Origin: Rhodospirillaceae bacterium
Lineage (GTDB): Bacteria; Pseudomonadota; Alphaproteobacteria; Rhodospirillales; Rhodospirillaceae
Reading direction: 5' to 3'
Length of the DNA: 64,000 nt
Assembly (NCBI GenBank): GCA_018666155.1
Contig: JABJAH010000018.1
Coordinates: 50,463 to 114,462 of the forward strand
Each line of letters starts with the position of its first letter. The first letter of the stretch is position 1. The translations under genes and the position numbers were made by a program. Under the pieces are notes generated by a model, which was given only the letters and a program-made list of their open reading frames with translations, had not been told where the DNA came from and made no database searches. Shown here one piece after another: positions 31,000-40,959 of this stretch.

Positions 31000-31713
31000 C
31001 TATGCGGCGCGCATAAGGCGGGCGGCGCGGACTTTCGCCGCCAAAACATGAGCGCGGACGCGCATCAGCACGACGACCACGTAGTAAAATTGGAAGGCGC
31101 CTACCATTAAGAACAGGGGGGGCAGCATCGCCGTATCGACGGAGACGCCCGCCATCGAGAAGATCGAGGGCTGATGCAGGCTGTTCCACCAATCGACGGA
31201 GAATTTTATAATCGGCAGATTGACCGACCCGACTAAGGCAAGAATCGCCGCGGCTTTGTCACCTTGCTCTGGGCGATCAAACGCGTCGCCTAAGGCCATG
31301 TATCCCAAGTAGAGGAAAAACAGCACAAGCATCGAGGTCAGGCGCGCATCCCAAACCCACGGGGTGCCCCACATAGGCTCTCCCCACAACATGCCAGTGA
31401 GAAGACAAAGGGCCGTGAACATTGCGCCAATAGGGGCGGATGCTCGTGCAACCATGTTGGCGACGGGGTGCCGCCAAATGAGATACGACGCACTCCCGGC
31501 GGCCATGACGCCATAGGCGAACAAGCCCATCCACGCCGATGGAACATGGATGTACATGATCCGGACGGTGTCGCCCTGCTGATAGTCGGGCGGCGAAAAC
31601 ACCAAGGCCATCGGTAAGCCAACAGCAAAACAAATGATGCAGAGGCCAACCGCCCAGGGTTGGATCGCGGCGGCAAGTTTTAAAAAACGGGTGGGATTAG
31701 CAAATGCGTGCAT
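31000..31713 (-). CDS. ccmC: Haem exporter permease CcmC
   Basis: Six-helix membrane protein of 237 residues that presents haem to CcmE. The tryptophan-rich periplasmic motif WGEPMWGTPWVWDARLTSML is the WWD domain, and the conserved His ligands lie in YIHVPSAWMG and LHQPSIF. The C-terminus has the hydrophobic ending MLPPLFLMVGAFQFYYVVVVLMRVRA. The gap to ccmB is 92 bp and to ccmD 57 bp, larger than the overlaps elsewhere in this operon. Confidence 0.95.
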   Translation of the reverse strand: MHAFANPTRFLKLAAAIQPWAVGLCIICFAVGLPMALVFSPPDYQQGDTVRIMYIHVPSAWMGLFAYGVMAAGSASYLIWRHPVANMVARASAPIGAMFTALCLLTGMLWGEPMWGTPWVWDARLTSMLVLFFLYLGYMALGDAFDRPEQGDKAAAILALVGSVNLPIIKFSVDWWNSLHQPSIFSMAGVSVDTAMLPPLFLMVGAFQFYYVVVVLMRVRAHVLAAKVRAARLMRAA

Positions 31714-31805
31714 ATCGTCAATTCTTACCCGGTCAGCCCTATTTTGCCAACCGGAATCAGGGGAATTCGGCGGTGGTTATAGGCCTATTGGCCGCGGTTA
31801 TTGGG

Positions 31806-32471
31806 CTATTCCGTGGCGACTCTCAGGGAGACGGCGGCGGCCCATGGGCAGAGCGCAAGAGCTATGAGAAGGAAGCCGCCAAGCACCGCAAAGAGGCCAC
31901 CAGCTTCAAAGCCCATGCCTGACGTATCGATAGCACCGACGCCGAAAATAAGAATGGGGATGTAGAGCGGTAGAATAACCAAGGGCAATAGAATGCCGCG
32001 TCTTCGCGCGCCGAGTGTCAAAGCCGCACCAACTGCGCCAATCAGACTGAGGGTTGGTGTTCCGATCAGCAATGCTGTGATCATCGGCACCGTCGACTCA
32101 CTCGGCATTTGCAGGGCGACGCCAAGGATTGGCGCCAACAGGGTCAACGGCAGCCCGGTGGTCAGCCAGTGCGCTGCTATCTTTGCGGCGACAACAGTCG
32201 TGGGCGCGACTGGGGCTGTGAGCAATAGGTCGAGCGCACCATCTTGCTCATCGTCAGAAAACAAATGATCGAGGGATAAGAGAGAGGCGAGAAGGGCTGT
32301 GACCCATAGGATGCCCGCGCCGACACGCTCAAGTACGCCTGGCTCGGGCCCAATCCCAAAGGGAAACAGGATCACGGTAATCGCAAAGAATCCGGCCACC
32401 ATGATCGTGTCCGCGCGATGCCGAATGGACAGCTGCAAGTCGCGCCCGATCAAGATGAAGAACGCGCTCAC
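31806..32471 (-). CDS. ccmB: Haem exporter permease CcmB
   Basis: Membrane subunit of the CcmAB ABC complex, 221 residues with about six membrane segments. FFILIGRDLQLSIRHRADTIMVAGFFAITVILFPFGIGPE is the family N-terminus, and ALLASLLSLDHLFSDDEQDGALDLLLTAPV is the strongest motif, with the E/D-rich loop that contacts CcmA. The start GTG 32471 overlaps the ccmA stop as GTGA. With CcmA it uses ATP to release CcmE from CcmC. Confidence 0.95.
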   Translation of the reverse strand: MSAFFILIGRDLQLSIRHRADTIMVAGFFAITVILFPFGIGPEPGVLERVGAGILWVTALLASLLSLDHLFSDDEQDGALDLLLTAPVAPTTVVAAKIAAHWLTTGLPLTLLAPILGVALQMPSESTVPMITALLIGTPTLSLIGAVGAALTLGARRRGILLPLVILPLYIPILIFGVGAIDTSGMGFEAGGLFAVLGGFLLIALALCPWAAAVSLRVATE

Positions 32472-33106
32472 CAGTCCATCTCGGACGTTTCGGCGGGGTA
32501 ATCCGCCATATTGATCTGGTGGGTCGGGTTAAAACCAGGGGCCTGATGCGTTGCCAGGACGACAATGCCACCTGCCGCAACATGTTCGCTCAAGAGGCTG
32601 TCGATCCGAATGACGTTTTCTGCGTCGAGCGCCGTGTAGGGTTCGTCGAGAATCCAAATGGACGAGGTGCCGAGGGCCAATCGTGACAGTCCTGCGCGCC
32701 GCCGCCAGCCGGCGGACAGCATATCAGCAGGCATATCAAGGACGGTCTCCAGAGCCATGCGGTTGATCGCCACGTCCACGGCGCCCAGATCTGCGCCATA
32801 CAGCTTGGCCCAGAACGCGAGGTTCTCCTGAACCGTCAGGCTGCCCTTGAGGCCGTCACGGTGTCCCGCGTAGCAAATATCCGAATCATCCTCAGGGTCG
32901 ATCACCACAGTTCCGGCCTCACTGCGAAGCAATCCGGCGAGGACGCGCAGTAAGGTCGATTTCCCACTGCCATTGGGTCCCGTGACAACCAATGCATGGC
33001 CATCGGTCAGTGATAGAGAGAGGCCCTCGAAGATCGTTCGGCCGCCGCGGCGAGCGGAGAGGCCGCTGACATTCAGAGCGGTGGGGGGCTGCATTCTATC
33101 GGACAT
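32468..33106 (-). CDS. ccmA: Haem exporter ATP-binding protein CcmA
   Basis: ABC ATPase of 212 residues. Walker A is VTGPNGSGKSTLLRVLAGLL, the Q-loop region and YAGHRDGLKGSLTVQENLAFW follow, the signature motif is the CcmA-specific LSAGWRRRAGLSRLAL, and Walker B is IWILDEPYTALD with the catalytic Glu; the H-loop is VLATHQAP. The signature is LSAGWRRR rather than LSGGQ, as in CcmA generally. First gene of the operon, divergent from acnA with 190 bp between. Confidence 0.96.
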   Translation of the reverse strand: MSDRMQPPTALNVSGLSARRGGRTIFEGLSLSLTDGHALVVTGPNGSGKSTLLRVLAGLLRSEAGTVVIDPEDDSDICYAGHRDGLKGSLTVQENLAFWAKLYGADLGAVDVAINRMALETVLDMPADMLSAGWRRRAGLSRLALGTSSIWILDEPYTALDAENVIRIDSLLSEHVAAGGIVVLATHQAPGFNPTHQINMADYPAETSEMDW

Positions 33107-33234
33107 GGCGGAACCATAACGAAACGCGCCATAAACTCACGGAGAAATCGCGAAAAGGGCGTTGTTCGTTCGCCGCCAGCCGTCACGGCCAGGACTGGAC
33201 AACCCCCGAGGGATGTGGATGATGCCGCAGAAAA

Positions 33235-33260
33235 GCGGGACTCTTTCGATATAATCCCGC
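33235..33260 (+). promoter_or_regulatory. acnA promoter -10 element with flanking inverted repeat
   Basis: A perfect TATAAT (33250-33255) lies 43 bases before the acnA ATG. It is bracketed by GCGGGA (33235-33240) and TCCCGC (33255-33260), a perfect 6-bp inverted repeat around the -10 box. A recognisable -35 hexamer is missing, which suggests activator dependence or a repressor site across the promoter. Confidence 0.5.
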
Positions 33261-33296
33261 ACCGCACCTGTTCACATAATTAAGGGGAACGCAGCT

Positions 33297-35990
33297 ATGG
33301 CGCTCACTGGTCATGATACCCTGAAAACCCGCCGCACGCTTGACGTTGCTGGTAAGTCTTACGATTACTTCAGCATCCCGGCGGCCGAAGAAGCCGGCAT
33401 CGGTGACGTCGCCCGACTCCCGTTTTCCCTTAAGGTCTTGCTCGAGAATCTCCTGCGCTATGAGGATGGAAAATCGGTCAAAACGGATCACGTCAAAGCA
33501 CTTTCGGGTTGGTTGAAAGACCGCAAGTCCAGTGAAGAAATCGCTTATCGGCCAGCGCGCGTGCTGATGCAGGATTTCACAGGCGTTCCAGCCGTTGTTG
33601 ATTTGGCAGCCATGCGGGAAGCCATGCAGGCGCTCGGTGGTAACGCACAACAAATTAATCCGTTGTCGCCCGTTGATTTGGTGATCGATCACTCTGTCAT
33701 GGTCGACGCTTATGCATCCTCCGACGCGATGGCCAAGAACATCGACCTTGAGTTTAGCCGTAACCGTGAACGCTACGAGTTCTTGCGCTGGGGCCAAATG
33801 GGCTTCGATAACTTCCGCGTCGTGCCGCCCGGCACCGGTATTTGCCACCAGGTCAACGTTGAATACCTCGCCCAAGTTGTTTGGACCGGTGATGATGACG
33901 GCAAGACCGTTGCCTATCCCGATACCCTAGTTGGGACGGATAGCCACACCACCATGGTCAACGGCTTGGCTGTTTTGGGTTGGGGTGTCGGCGGCATTGA
34001 AGCTGAGGCCGCGATGCTCGGCCAACCGGTTTCCATGCTTATTCCAGAAGTGGTCGGCTTCAAGTTGAATGGACGCTTGAAAGAAGGCACGACCGCCACC
34101 GACCTTGTTTTGACTGTCACTCAGATGCTGCGGTCCAAGGGTGTTGTCGGCAAGTTCGTTGAGTTTTACGGCCCAGGACTTTCCGGGTTGTCGCTGACGG
34201 ACCGTGCAACCATCGCCAACATGGCCCCGGAATATGGCGCTACCTGTGGCTTCTTCCCCATCGACAAAGAAGTCTGTCGCTACCTCGCCTTTACCGGCCG
34301 GGATGCGGATCGTGTGGCTCTTGTTGAAGCCTACGCCAAGGCTCAAGGCATGTGGCGGGAAGACGATACGCCTGATCCGGAATTCACGGATACCATGGAA
34401 TTGGACCTCTCAACTGTCGAGCCGTCTTTGGCTGGACCAAAGCGTCCTCAAGATCGCGTGCCATTGTCATCAGCGGCCCCTGAGTTTGCTGGTCAACTGA
34501 GCAAAACCTTTGACCACGCGACGGCTGCATCTTCGCCAGTTACGGGTCTTTCCGGAGATGGCGCGAAGGATACGTTGACCGATGGCGACGTCGTTATCGC
34601 GGCCATCACATCTTGTACGAACACATCCAATCCGTCCGTCTTGTTTGCTGCCGGACTCGTCGCGCGCAAAGCCCGTGAAAAAGGTCTGAACCGTAAGCCG
34701 TGGGTCAAGACCTCTCTGGCGCCGGGGTCTAAAGTTGTGACCGATTATCTCGACAAGGCTGGCCTGACAGAAGATTTAGAGGCGTTGGGTTTCCATACGG
34801 TTGGCTATGGTTGCACCACGTGTATCGGTAACTCGGGACCGCTCGATGCCAACATTTCCAAGAGCATCAACGATGGTGATTTGGTCGCGGTGTCGGTGTT
34901 ATCCGGCAACCGCAATTTTGAAGGCCGCATCAGTCCAGACATCAAGGCGAACTATCTCGCCAGCCCGCCGTTGGTTGTGGCCTATGCCATTGCTGGCTCC
35001 ATGAGCATTGATGTGAGCAAGGATGCGATCGGCCAAGACAGCGACGGCAACGATGTGTTCTTGAAAGACATCTGGCCGAGCCCCAAAGAAGTATCCGATT
35101 GTATCGAGCAGTTCCTCACCCAGGAAATGTTCTCGAACCGCTATTCGGACGTCTTCAAGGGTCCCGAAGAGTGGCAGGCGGTTAAGGCTGAGCCCAGCGA
35201 GACCTATGGCTGGCAGGGTGATTCCACCTACGTTCGCAACCCGCCCTACTTTGAAGGGATGACTCAAACACCGCCCGCCATCGAAGATATTTCGGGTGCG
35301 CGGCCGCTGGCCATTCTCGGAGATTCCGTGACCACTGATCACATCTCTCCCGCCGGTGCGATTAAGAAAGACAGCCCAGCTGGTGCGTATCTGGTCGAGC
35401 ATGGTGTCGATGCCAAAGACTTCAACTCTTATGGATCGCGCCGCGGAAATCATGAAGTGATGATGCGGGGCACCTTCGCCAATATTCGCATCAAGAATGA
35501 AATGGTGCCGGGCACCGAAGGTGGAATGACCAAGCATCACCCTGGTGCAATGGCTATGCCGATCTATGACGCGGCGATGAAGTACAAAGCCGACGGCGTG
35601 CCCCTCGTGGTTATTGGCGGCAAAGAATACGGCACCGGCTCGTCACGGGACTGGGCTGCCAAAGGCACGAACCTCCTCGGAGTCAGGGCGGTTATCACGG
35701 AAAGCTTTGAACGCATCCACCGCTCCAACCTAATTGGCATGGGAGTCTTACCGTTGCAATTTACCGGCGGTGTGACCCGCACAACGTTGAAGTTAGATGG
35801 GACGGAGATGTTCGATATCGCGGGCCTAACGGCGCTCACTCCGCGCGGTTCAGTCGATGTCAAAGTGACCCGTCCCGATGGTTCAACTGAGACGTTCTCC
35901 GCGCTCTGCCGAATCGATACCGAAGGCGAGCTCGATTACTTTAGGAACGGCGGCGTACTCCATTACGTACTCCGCAACTTGGCGGCCTAA
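33297..35990 (+). CDS. acnA: Aconitate hydratase A
   Basis: [4Fe-4S] enzyme of the citric-acid cycle that converts citrate to isocitrate through cis-aconitate. The 897-residue length matches the AcnA/IRP1 type, not AcnB. Motifs: [45 protein letters not shown] and [13 protein letters not shown], which together give the three cluster cysteines, then [15 protein letters not shown] and [24 protein letters not shown] precedes the ATG. The next gene follows in the same direction after 38 bp. Confidence 0.97.
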   Translation: MALTGHDTLKTRRTLDVAGKSYDYFSIPAAEEAGIGDVARLPFSLKVLLENLLRYEDGKSVKTDHVKALSGWLKDRKSSEEIAYRPARVLMQDFTGVPAVVDLAAMREAMQALGGNAQQINPLSPVDLVIDHSVMVDAYASSDAMAKNIDLEFSRNRERYEFLRWGQMGFDNFRVVPPGTGICHQVNVEYLAQVVWTGDDDGKTVAYPDTLVGTDSHTTMVNGLAVLGWGVGGIEAEAAMLGQPVSMLIPEVVGFKLNGRLKEGTTATDLVLTVTQMLRSKGVVGKFVEFYGPGLSGLSLTDRATIANMAPEYGATCGFFPIDKEVCRYLAFTGRDADRVALVEAYAKAQGMWREDDTPDPEFTDTMELDLSTVEPSLAGPKRPQDRVPLSSAAPEFAGQLSKTFDHATAASSPVTGLSGDGAKDTLTDGDVVIAAITSCTNTSNPSVLFAAGLVARKAREKGLNRKPWVKTSLAPGSKVVTDYLDKAGLTEDLEALGFHTVGYGCTTCIGNSGPLDANISKSINDGDLVAVSVLSGNRNFEGRISPDIKANYLASPPLVVAYAIAGSMSIDVSKDAIGQDSDGNDVFLKDIWPSPKEVSDCIEQFLTQEMFSNRYSDVFKGPEEWQAVKAEPSETYGWQGDSTYVRNPPYFEGMTQTPPAIEDISGARPLAILGDSVTTDHISPAGAIKKDSPAGAYLVEHGVDAKDFNSYGSRRGNHEVMMRGTFANIRIKNEMVPGTEGGMTKHHPGAMAMPIYDAAMKYKADGVPLVVIGGKEYGTGSSRDWAAKGTNLLGVRAVITESFERIHRSNLIGMGVLPLQFTGGVTRTTLKLDGTEMFDIAGLTALTPRGSVDVKVTRPDGSTETFSALCRIDTEGELDYFRNGGVLHYVLRNLAA

Positions 35991-36028
35991 ATTAGAGACT
36001 CTGCAGATTTCAGGGATACGGGCCGGCG

Positions 36029-37735
36029 ATGACTGAGCCCGCTATCCCTGGTCTGACTCGCCATTACGTCACCGTCGGCCGTCGGCAACTCCACTACCGA
36101 CGTGCGGGCAGTGGACCACCGCTGATCGCGCTTCACCGCTTACCGCGATCTTCCGAAGACCTTGAACCGTTTATCCTGTCCGCGGCGGACCGATTTACGG
36201 TGATTGCGCCAGACCTGGCGGGTTACGGGCAGTCCTTCGCTCTTGACGAGCCACCCGACAGTCTCGACCCATTGTGCGACGACCTTGGCGCTTTTCTCGA
36301 TGCTCTCGGTTTAGGCACGGTCGCGCTCTATGGCGAACAAGCTGGCGCCGCTCTTGCGCTCAGCTTTGCTCATCACGCCCCTACCCGTGTCTCTTCGCTT
36401 GCGGCGTGGGATCTTGATTTGCCAGGCGCCCTCGATTTGCCACCCAGCGCAAAGGCACCGTTACCGTCGTTTGAACCGCAGTGGGATGGCAGCCATCTGG
36501 CTTGGCTTTGGGCTATGCTGCGCGAACAGAGCGCGTTTCATCCGTGGCATACACCGGCTCTCAACACCCGCGTTGATTCCGGTATGCCCAGCCCGCGTGA
36601 ACTGCAGCGCCGGATGAACCAGTTTTTAAGCGCCGGTAAACACGGGCGCGGCTACGAGACCGGCTATAACGCGGCCCGCACGTTCAACGCAGTCGAGGTT
36701 TTGAATACTGTTTCCTGTCCGGCCTTGGTCGTCGCTAGGCAACGATACAACGGTGCTGACCCTTGGCGTGGCATTGCTTCCACCGCCTCAGATATTCGCA
36801 GGTCGACCGCTGGCGAGCAGACCAAGGGTGAAACTCAAGCACTGTCCTTTCTGACAGAGCAACGTGTTGAAACCGACACGCCTCCACCGCCTCAGGTCAA
36901 ACCAATCGCTGGCGTTCTCTGGCGCGACTATGTTTCCGTTGATGGCGGACAGCTGCATTTTCAGTGCAATACGGATGCGGACACTGTGCCCCTACTCGTT
37001 CAACATGATGCGGCCAGTTCGGTCGGTACCGTTGAGCCGATCACCCAATCTTTTGTCGGCAAGCGCGCTGTTTTTGCGTTCGACATGCCCGGCTCTGGAC
37101 AGTCGGATCGCATTATTCCAACTGAAGGCGTTGAGGTTGATGCCTACGCTAACGTGCTGTCGGAAGGATTAGATAACATTGGGCTCGACCAAATCGATTT
37201 CTACGGGATGTGGGGGGGCGGCTTTGTCGGGCTTGAGCTTGCGCTAAACAATCCAGAGCAAGTCCGTCGGCTCATCATGAGCAACGTGTTCCAGCACACA
37301 GATGAGGAGCAGGTGGAACTGATCGCCAATTACACACCGGATGTTTCGCCGGTCTGGCATGGCGGACATCTCCTCCAGTGTTGGCATCAAATGCGGGATC
37401 AGGGCATTTACTACCCGTGGTTCAAACGCGAGAGACAGGGTGTCATTTGGCGTGAGCCGTTTCTCGCGACAGACATGGTACACGAGCGGGTGTGTTCCCT
37501 TCTCAAGGCGGGCAACATGTATCGCACCGCTTATCACGCTCATTTCACTTATCCGACCTACGAGAAGCTTTCACGCACACCGGTTCCAACGCTTCTTGCG
37601 ACCGCTGAATGGGACCCCAATAACTCTCACACGCGAGCAGCATCGGAGGCTGCGCCCAAGTGCGAGTTTCAGATTCTCGATGAAGATTTCTACAAGTGGG
37701 GCGAGAGCTTTCTGCCTTTCTTAGAGCGCAAATAG
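36029..37735 (+). CDS. Tandem alpha/beta-hydrolase-fold protein lacking catalytic nucleophiles
   Basis: A 568-residue protein made of two homologous alpha/beta-hydrolase domains (about 1-275 and 295-568). Each begins YVTVGRRQLHYRRAG or YVSVDGGQLHF, has a DxxGxGxS strand (APDLAGYGQS, FDMPGSGQS), and shares a lid motif (SHLAWLWAMLREQSAFHPW; GHLLQCWHQMRDQGIYYPW). At the nucleophile elbow, where Gly-X-Ser-X-Gly is expected, domain 1 reads YGEQAG (Gln104) and domain 2 YGMWGGG (Trp395). The C-terminal His of the triad is also not obvious (end: LDEDFYKWGESFLPFLERK). It is probably non-enzymatic or uses a different chemistry. It may be cotranscribed with acnA. I cannot name a function. Confidence 0.85.
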   Translation: MTEPAIPGLTRHYVTVGRRQLHYRRAGSGPPLIALHRLPRSSEDLEPFILSAADRFTVIAPDLAGYGQSFALDEPPDSLDPLCDDLGAFLDALGLGTVALYGEQAGAALALSFAHHAPTRVSSLAAWDLDLPGALDLPPSAKAPLPSFEPQWDGSHLAWLWAMLREQSAFHPWHTPALNTRVDSGMPSPRELQRRMNQFLSAGKHGRGYETGYNAARTFNAVEVLNTVSCPALVVARQRYNGADPWRGIASTASDIRRSTAGEQTKGETQALSFLTEQRVETDTPPPPQVKPIAGVLWRDYVSVDGGQLHFQCNTDADTVPLLVQHDAASSVGTVEPITQSFVGKRAVFAFDMPGSGQSDRIIPTEGVEVDAYANVLSEGLDNIGLDQIDFYGMWGGGFVGLELALNNPEQVRRLIMSNVFQHTDEEQVELIANYTPDVSPVWHGGHLLQCWHQMRDQGIYYPWFKRERQGVIWREPFLATDMVHERVCSLLKAGNMYRTAYHAHFTYPTYEKLSRTPVPTLLATAEWDPNNSHTRAASEAAPKCEFQILDEDFYKWGESFLPFLERK

Positions 37736-37944
37736 CCCGCCAAATTCACCCTCGCCGCGACTCCAACTGCTGTTCTGATCAATTAAGGTTTCTTAACTGA
37801 CCAAACGCACCTGGCCACGATCCTAAAAGGCGAGAAAATCCCTAGTGAATGCAACCTTCTCCCGGGAAGGCGCGTTAATTCAGTACCATAGGGTAGAAAG
37901 TTTCGACTAAGATCTAACTAGTCGCGTGGGGAAGGGACCGCACA

Positions 37945-38802
37945 ATGCATAAAAGAATCCCCCAGTCTGGCGCTCTCATTCGGTCTGCTGTTGGTGTGCA
38001 GCGGTGGTGGCTGCGGTGCGCTTTGAGCCTTGTCATGATCGGCAGCGCTGGCGGCACAGCGTTTTCAGAAGACAGTCTGCAGAGCGAGCGAGGTGAAGCC
38101 CTCACCTTGGTCGAGTTGTATACGTCACAAGGGTGCTCATCATGCCCGCCAGCAGATGCCTTCTTGCAAGATCTATCAGACCGTTCGGACGTTCTCGCTC
38201 TTTCTTTCCATGTCGACTACTGGAATACGGACCAGTGGAAAGATCCGTTCTCTCACAAATCCTTTAGCTTGAGGCAGCAAGCGTACCGAGAGGCCCTTAA
38301 GACGGATTACGTCTACACCCCACAGATGGTTGTTGCCGGGTCTTATGCTGTTCCAGGTGGTCAGCGTCCGTTGGTTAACGATGCGATCAACCGTGCCGCA
38401 TCAGAACAATTGAGCTTGCCGACTGTTGCCGTTGGTCGGATCGCAAATGACCGCATTAGAGTTTCAGTACCTGCTATGCGTCGAGGTCAGACGGGAACAG
38501 TCTATGCAGCCGTTTATAACTCTCAGAAATTTACCCGCGTTCGTGGCGGTGAGAACCGTGGCCGGACGCTGAGCAACATTAACGTGGTAAAGCGGTTGAT
38601 AGCCCTGGCCCCATATGCAGGCAAAGCGCAGTCTTTTACCTTCTCATTGTCCGACCTTGACGCGTCGTCGTCCGATGGGGTCGCCGTCTTCGTTCAGGCG
38701 GACAAAGTCGGACGCATCTTATCAGCAGCATCCGTTGTTCCGCGCGCCATTCCGGCTGCGCAGGTTACGCTTTCGCAATCCGAACGGCGAATGTTGCGCT
38801 AG
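37945..38802 (+). CDS. DUF1223 exported thioredoxin-like protein
   Basis: A 285-residue protein of the DUF1223 family. The N-terminus has a long basic region and a hydrophobic signal (WWLRCALSLVMIGSAGGTAF). The key motif is VELYTSQGCSSCPPADAFL, a CxxC inside a thioredoxin-like fold, followed by LSFHVDYWNTDQWKDPFS and YTPQMVVAGSYAVPGG, which are conserved in the family. The rest is beta-rich. Its function is not established; a periplasmic redox role is plausible because of the CxxC. GGAAGG precedes the ATG. It is convergent with htpG (24 bp between stops). Confidence 0.88.
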   Translation: MHKRIPQSGALIRSAVGVQRWWLRCALSLVMIGSAGGTAFSEDSLQSERGEALTLVELYTSQGCSSCPPADAFLQDLSDRSDVLALSFHVDYWNTDQWKDPFSHKSFSLRQQAYREALKTDYVYTPQMVVAGSYAVPGGQRPLVNDAINRAASEQLSLPTVAVGRIANDRIRVSVPAMRRGQTGTVYAAVYNSQKFTRVRGGENRGRTLSNINVVKRLIALAPYAGKAQSFTFSLSDLDASSSDGVAVFVQADKVGRILSAASVVPRAIPAAQVTLSQSERRMLR

Positions 38803-38826
38803 CCGTTAGTATATAAGTTAGTCAGC

Positions 38827-40704
38827 TCAGAGAAGCCCACGCTCCATGGCTTGGGAAAGGCGTTGGGCGAACGCGATCGGGTCAGGCAAATTTTCGCCCT
38901 CAACAATGCGCGCCTGATCAAGAAGTAGGTGCGCGGTTTCACTTACAATTTCATCACTCTGATTTGCGAGCCTCTTGATCAACCCATGCTTCGGATTGAT
39001 CTCCAGTACTCTGGGGCTGGTGAGCCCCTCGCCTTGGCCATGCTGCTTCAACATACGTTCAAGGTGGAGGCTCATGCCGCCCTGCTCACCCACGAGGCAT
39101 ACCGGGCTTTCGGTGAGACGGTTGGACGTTCTCACTTCTTTTACAGACTCGCCGAGGGCTTCTTTTAGGCGCGATACGAGGCCATCAATATCGGCATTGT
39201 TCGCGTCATCCTCGGTTTCGTCTTTGTCCTTATCGCTGTCGTCGCTCTTCGCAATGGAATCCAAATCAGTGGCGGATTGGGCCGTGGAGCGGAGGGGATG
39301 TTTGTCGAACACACCCACAGAGGTGACCCAAAACTCGTCTATGGGGTCTGTCAGCAGTAAGACTTCAACGCCTTTCGCGATATAGCCCTCCAGCTGCGGC
39401 GATTTCTTCAAGGCCGCCGTGTCGCTGCCGGTAATATAATAAATTGCGCCCTGACCCTCTTTAAAGTCGGCGACATAGTCTTTTAGGCTGCGCCAGTCGT
39501 CGCTTGCGCTGGACCTGAAGCGGCTTAACGCTAGGATTTCATCCCGGCGCTCAAAATCCTCGTATAAGCCCTCTTTCAGAACCGGTCCGAATGCGGACCA
39601 AAACATTTCATAGTCGCTGGCATCTTTGCTGCGGTCTTTGAGATCTTTGAGTAGTTTGCCGACCAAGCCCTTTTGAATTTTCTTAAGCTGCGGGTTGTCC
39701 TGCAACATCTCGCGGCTGACGTTCAGGGGCAGGTCTGGTGAATCAACGACACCGCGTACGAACCGCAGGTATGGAGGGAGAAGCCCTTCCAGGTCATCCG
39801 CGATAAAGACGCGGTTGACGTACAGCTTCACTTTGCTTTTCCTGTCGGGCCCAAACAGGTCAAACGGTTGGCTCGATGGCAGGTAGAGAAGGCTTGTGTA
39901 CTCGATTGCACCCTCGGCCCTGAAATGAAGGGTGTGCCAGGGTTCGTCAAACCCATTTGCGACGTGGTGATAGAATTCCGAGTATTGTTCGTCCGTGATT
40001 TCGTTCTTTGGCCGAGTCCAGAGTGCCGAGGCTGAGTTGAGTGTTTCCTCTGCGCTGTCTTCCTCGCCAGCAATAGCGCCGAGGACTACGGGAATAGCAA
40101 TGTGATCTGAATAGGTTTTGACGACGGTTTTCAGGCGCAGGGGCTCAAGATACTCATCCCCTTCTTTTCGGAGGTGCAGAACAATACGAGCACCTCTGCC
40201 GACGTCGTCTGATTCAGTGATGCGGTAGCTGCCGCGCCCATCGGAGGTCCAAAGCCAACCTTGTGTGTCGCCGGCTTTGCGTGCGTATACCTCAACCTTT
40301 TTTGCGACCATAAAAGAGGAGTAGAAGCCAACGCCGAACTGCCCAATGAGGGACACGTCTTTAGATTCATCCCCGGTCAGAGATTTCATAAATTCAGAGG
40401 TACCCGACTTGGCAATCGTGCCCAGGTTCTCAACAAGCTCGTCTTTGTCCATACCGATGCCATTGTCAGTAATGGTCAGCGTGCGATTCTCTTTGTCGAC
40501 GGCAATATGAATGGAGAAGTCGGCGTTCCCGCCCTCCATCAAACTTTCGTCGGTCAGAGCGGCATACCGCAAACGGTCACAGGAATCGGATGCGTTCGAA
40601 ATGAGTTCGCGGAGGAATATCTCTGTATTGGAGTACAGAGAATGGACGACGATATCCAAGAGCTTGGCAACTTCGGCCTGGAACGTATGTTTTTCTTCGC
40701 TCAT
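38827..40704 (-). CDS. htpG: Chaperone protein HtpG (Hsp90)
   Basis: ATP-dependent chaperone dimer of 625 residues. The GHKL ATPase motifs are ELISNASDSCDRLRYAAL, TITDNGIGMDKDELVENLGTIAKSGT and GQFGVGFYSSFMVA; the middle domain shows DLPLNVSREMLQDNPQLKKIQKGL with the catalytic Arg. The C-terminus lacks the eukaryotic MEEVD tail, as expected for bacteria. A short acidic insert (SDKDKDETEDDANNADID, about 490-510) before the C-terminal domain is unusual. A heat-shock-type promoter lies upstream (separate entry). Confidence 0.97.
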   Translation of the reverse strand: MSEEKHTFQAEVAKLLDIVVHSLYSNTEIFLRELISNASDSCDRLRYAALTDESLMEGGNADFSIHIAVDKENRTLTITDNGIGMDKDELVENLGTIAKSGTSEFMKSLTGDESKDVSLIGQFGVGFYSSFMVAKKVEVYARKAGDTQGWLWTSDGRGSYRITESDDVGRGARIVLHLRKEGDEYLEPLRLKTVVKTYSDHIAIPVVLGAIAGEEDSAEETLNSASALWTRPKNEITDEQYSEFYHHVANGFDEPWHTLHFRAEGAIEYTSLLYLPSSQPFDLFGPDRKSKVKLYVNRVFIADDLEGLLPPYLRFVRGVVDSPDLPLNVSREMLQDNPQLKKIQKGLVGKLLKDLKDRSKDASDYEMFWSAFGPVLKEGLYEDFERRDEILALSRFRSSASDDWRSLKDYVADFKEGQGAIYYITGSDTAALKKSPQLEGYIAKGVEVLLLTDPIDEFWVTSVGVFDKHPLRSTAQSATDLDSIAKSDDSDKDKDETEDDANNADIDGLVSRLKEALGESVKEVRTSNRLTESPVCLVGEQGGMSLHLERMLKQHGQGEGLTSPRVLEINPKHGLIKRLANQSDEIVSETAHLLLDQARIVEGENLPDPIAFAQRLSQAMERGLL

Positions 40705-40770
40705 CTTTAAATGCTCTCCATGTGCATACCGTGGTCAGCGCGACAAACAAGCTGATCTCAATCGGGCGTC

Positions 40771-40803
40771 ATATTGGGTGTCATGGTCTCTGAGGCAAGG
40801 GGA
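40771..40803 (-). promoter_or_regulatory. Sigma-32-type promoter of htpG
   Basis: On the minus strand TTTCCCCTTGCC ends with CTTGCC at 40799-40794, then a 15-base spacer and CCCAATAT at 40778-40771, about 67 bases before the htpG start. Both boxes resemble the RpoH consensus (TNTCNCCCTTGAA, CCCCATNT). Confidence 0.6.
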
Positions 40804-40959
40804 AATTAAAAATTATTTTCAAAAATTGTGCGCACTCGGGTCTTTGATCTCGCTCATTGTGAAGGCACGATGATCACGCCATGATAAGATGATGGCAGTC
40901 GAGCAAAATTCATGGCGGCTGTCCTAGTTTGGTTTGTCATGTTGATAACGGAGGCGAGT

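Noticed and set aside
33183..33875. 230-codon minus-strand frame over the acnA 5' end
   Set aside because: Shadow of acnA, whose plus-strand reading is a strong family match.
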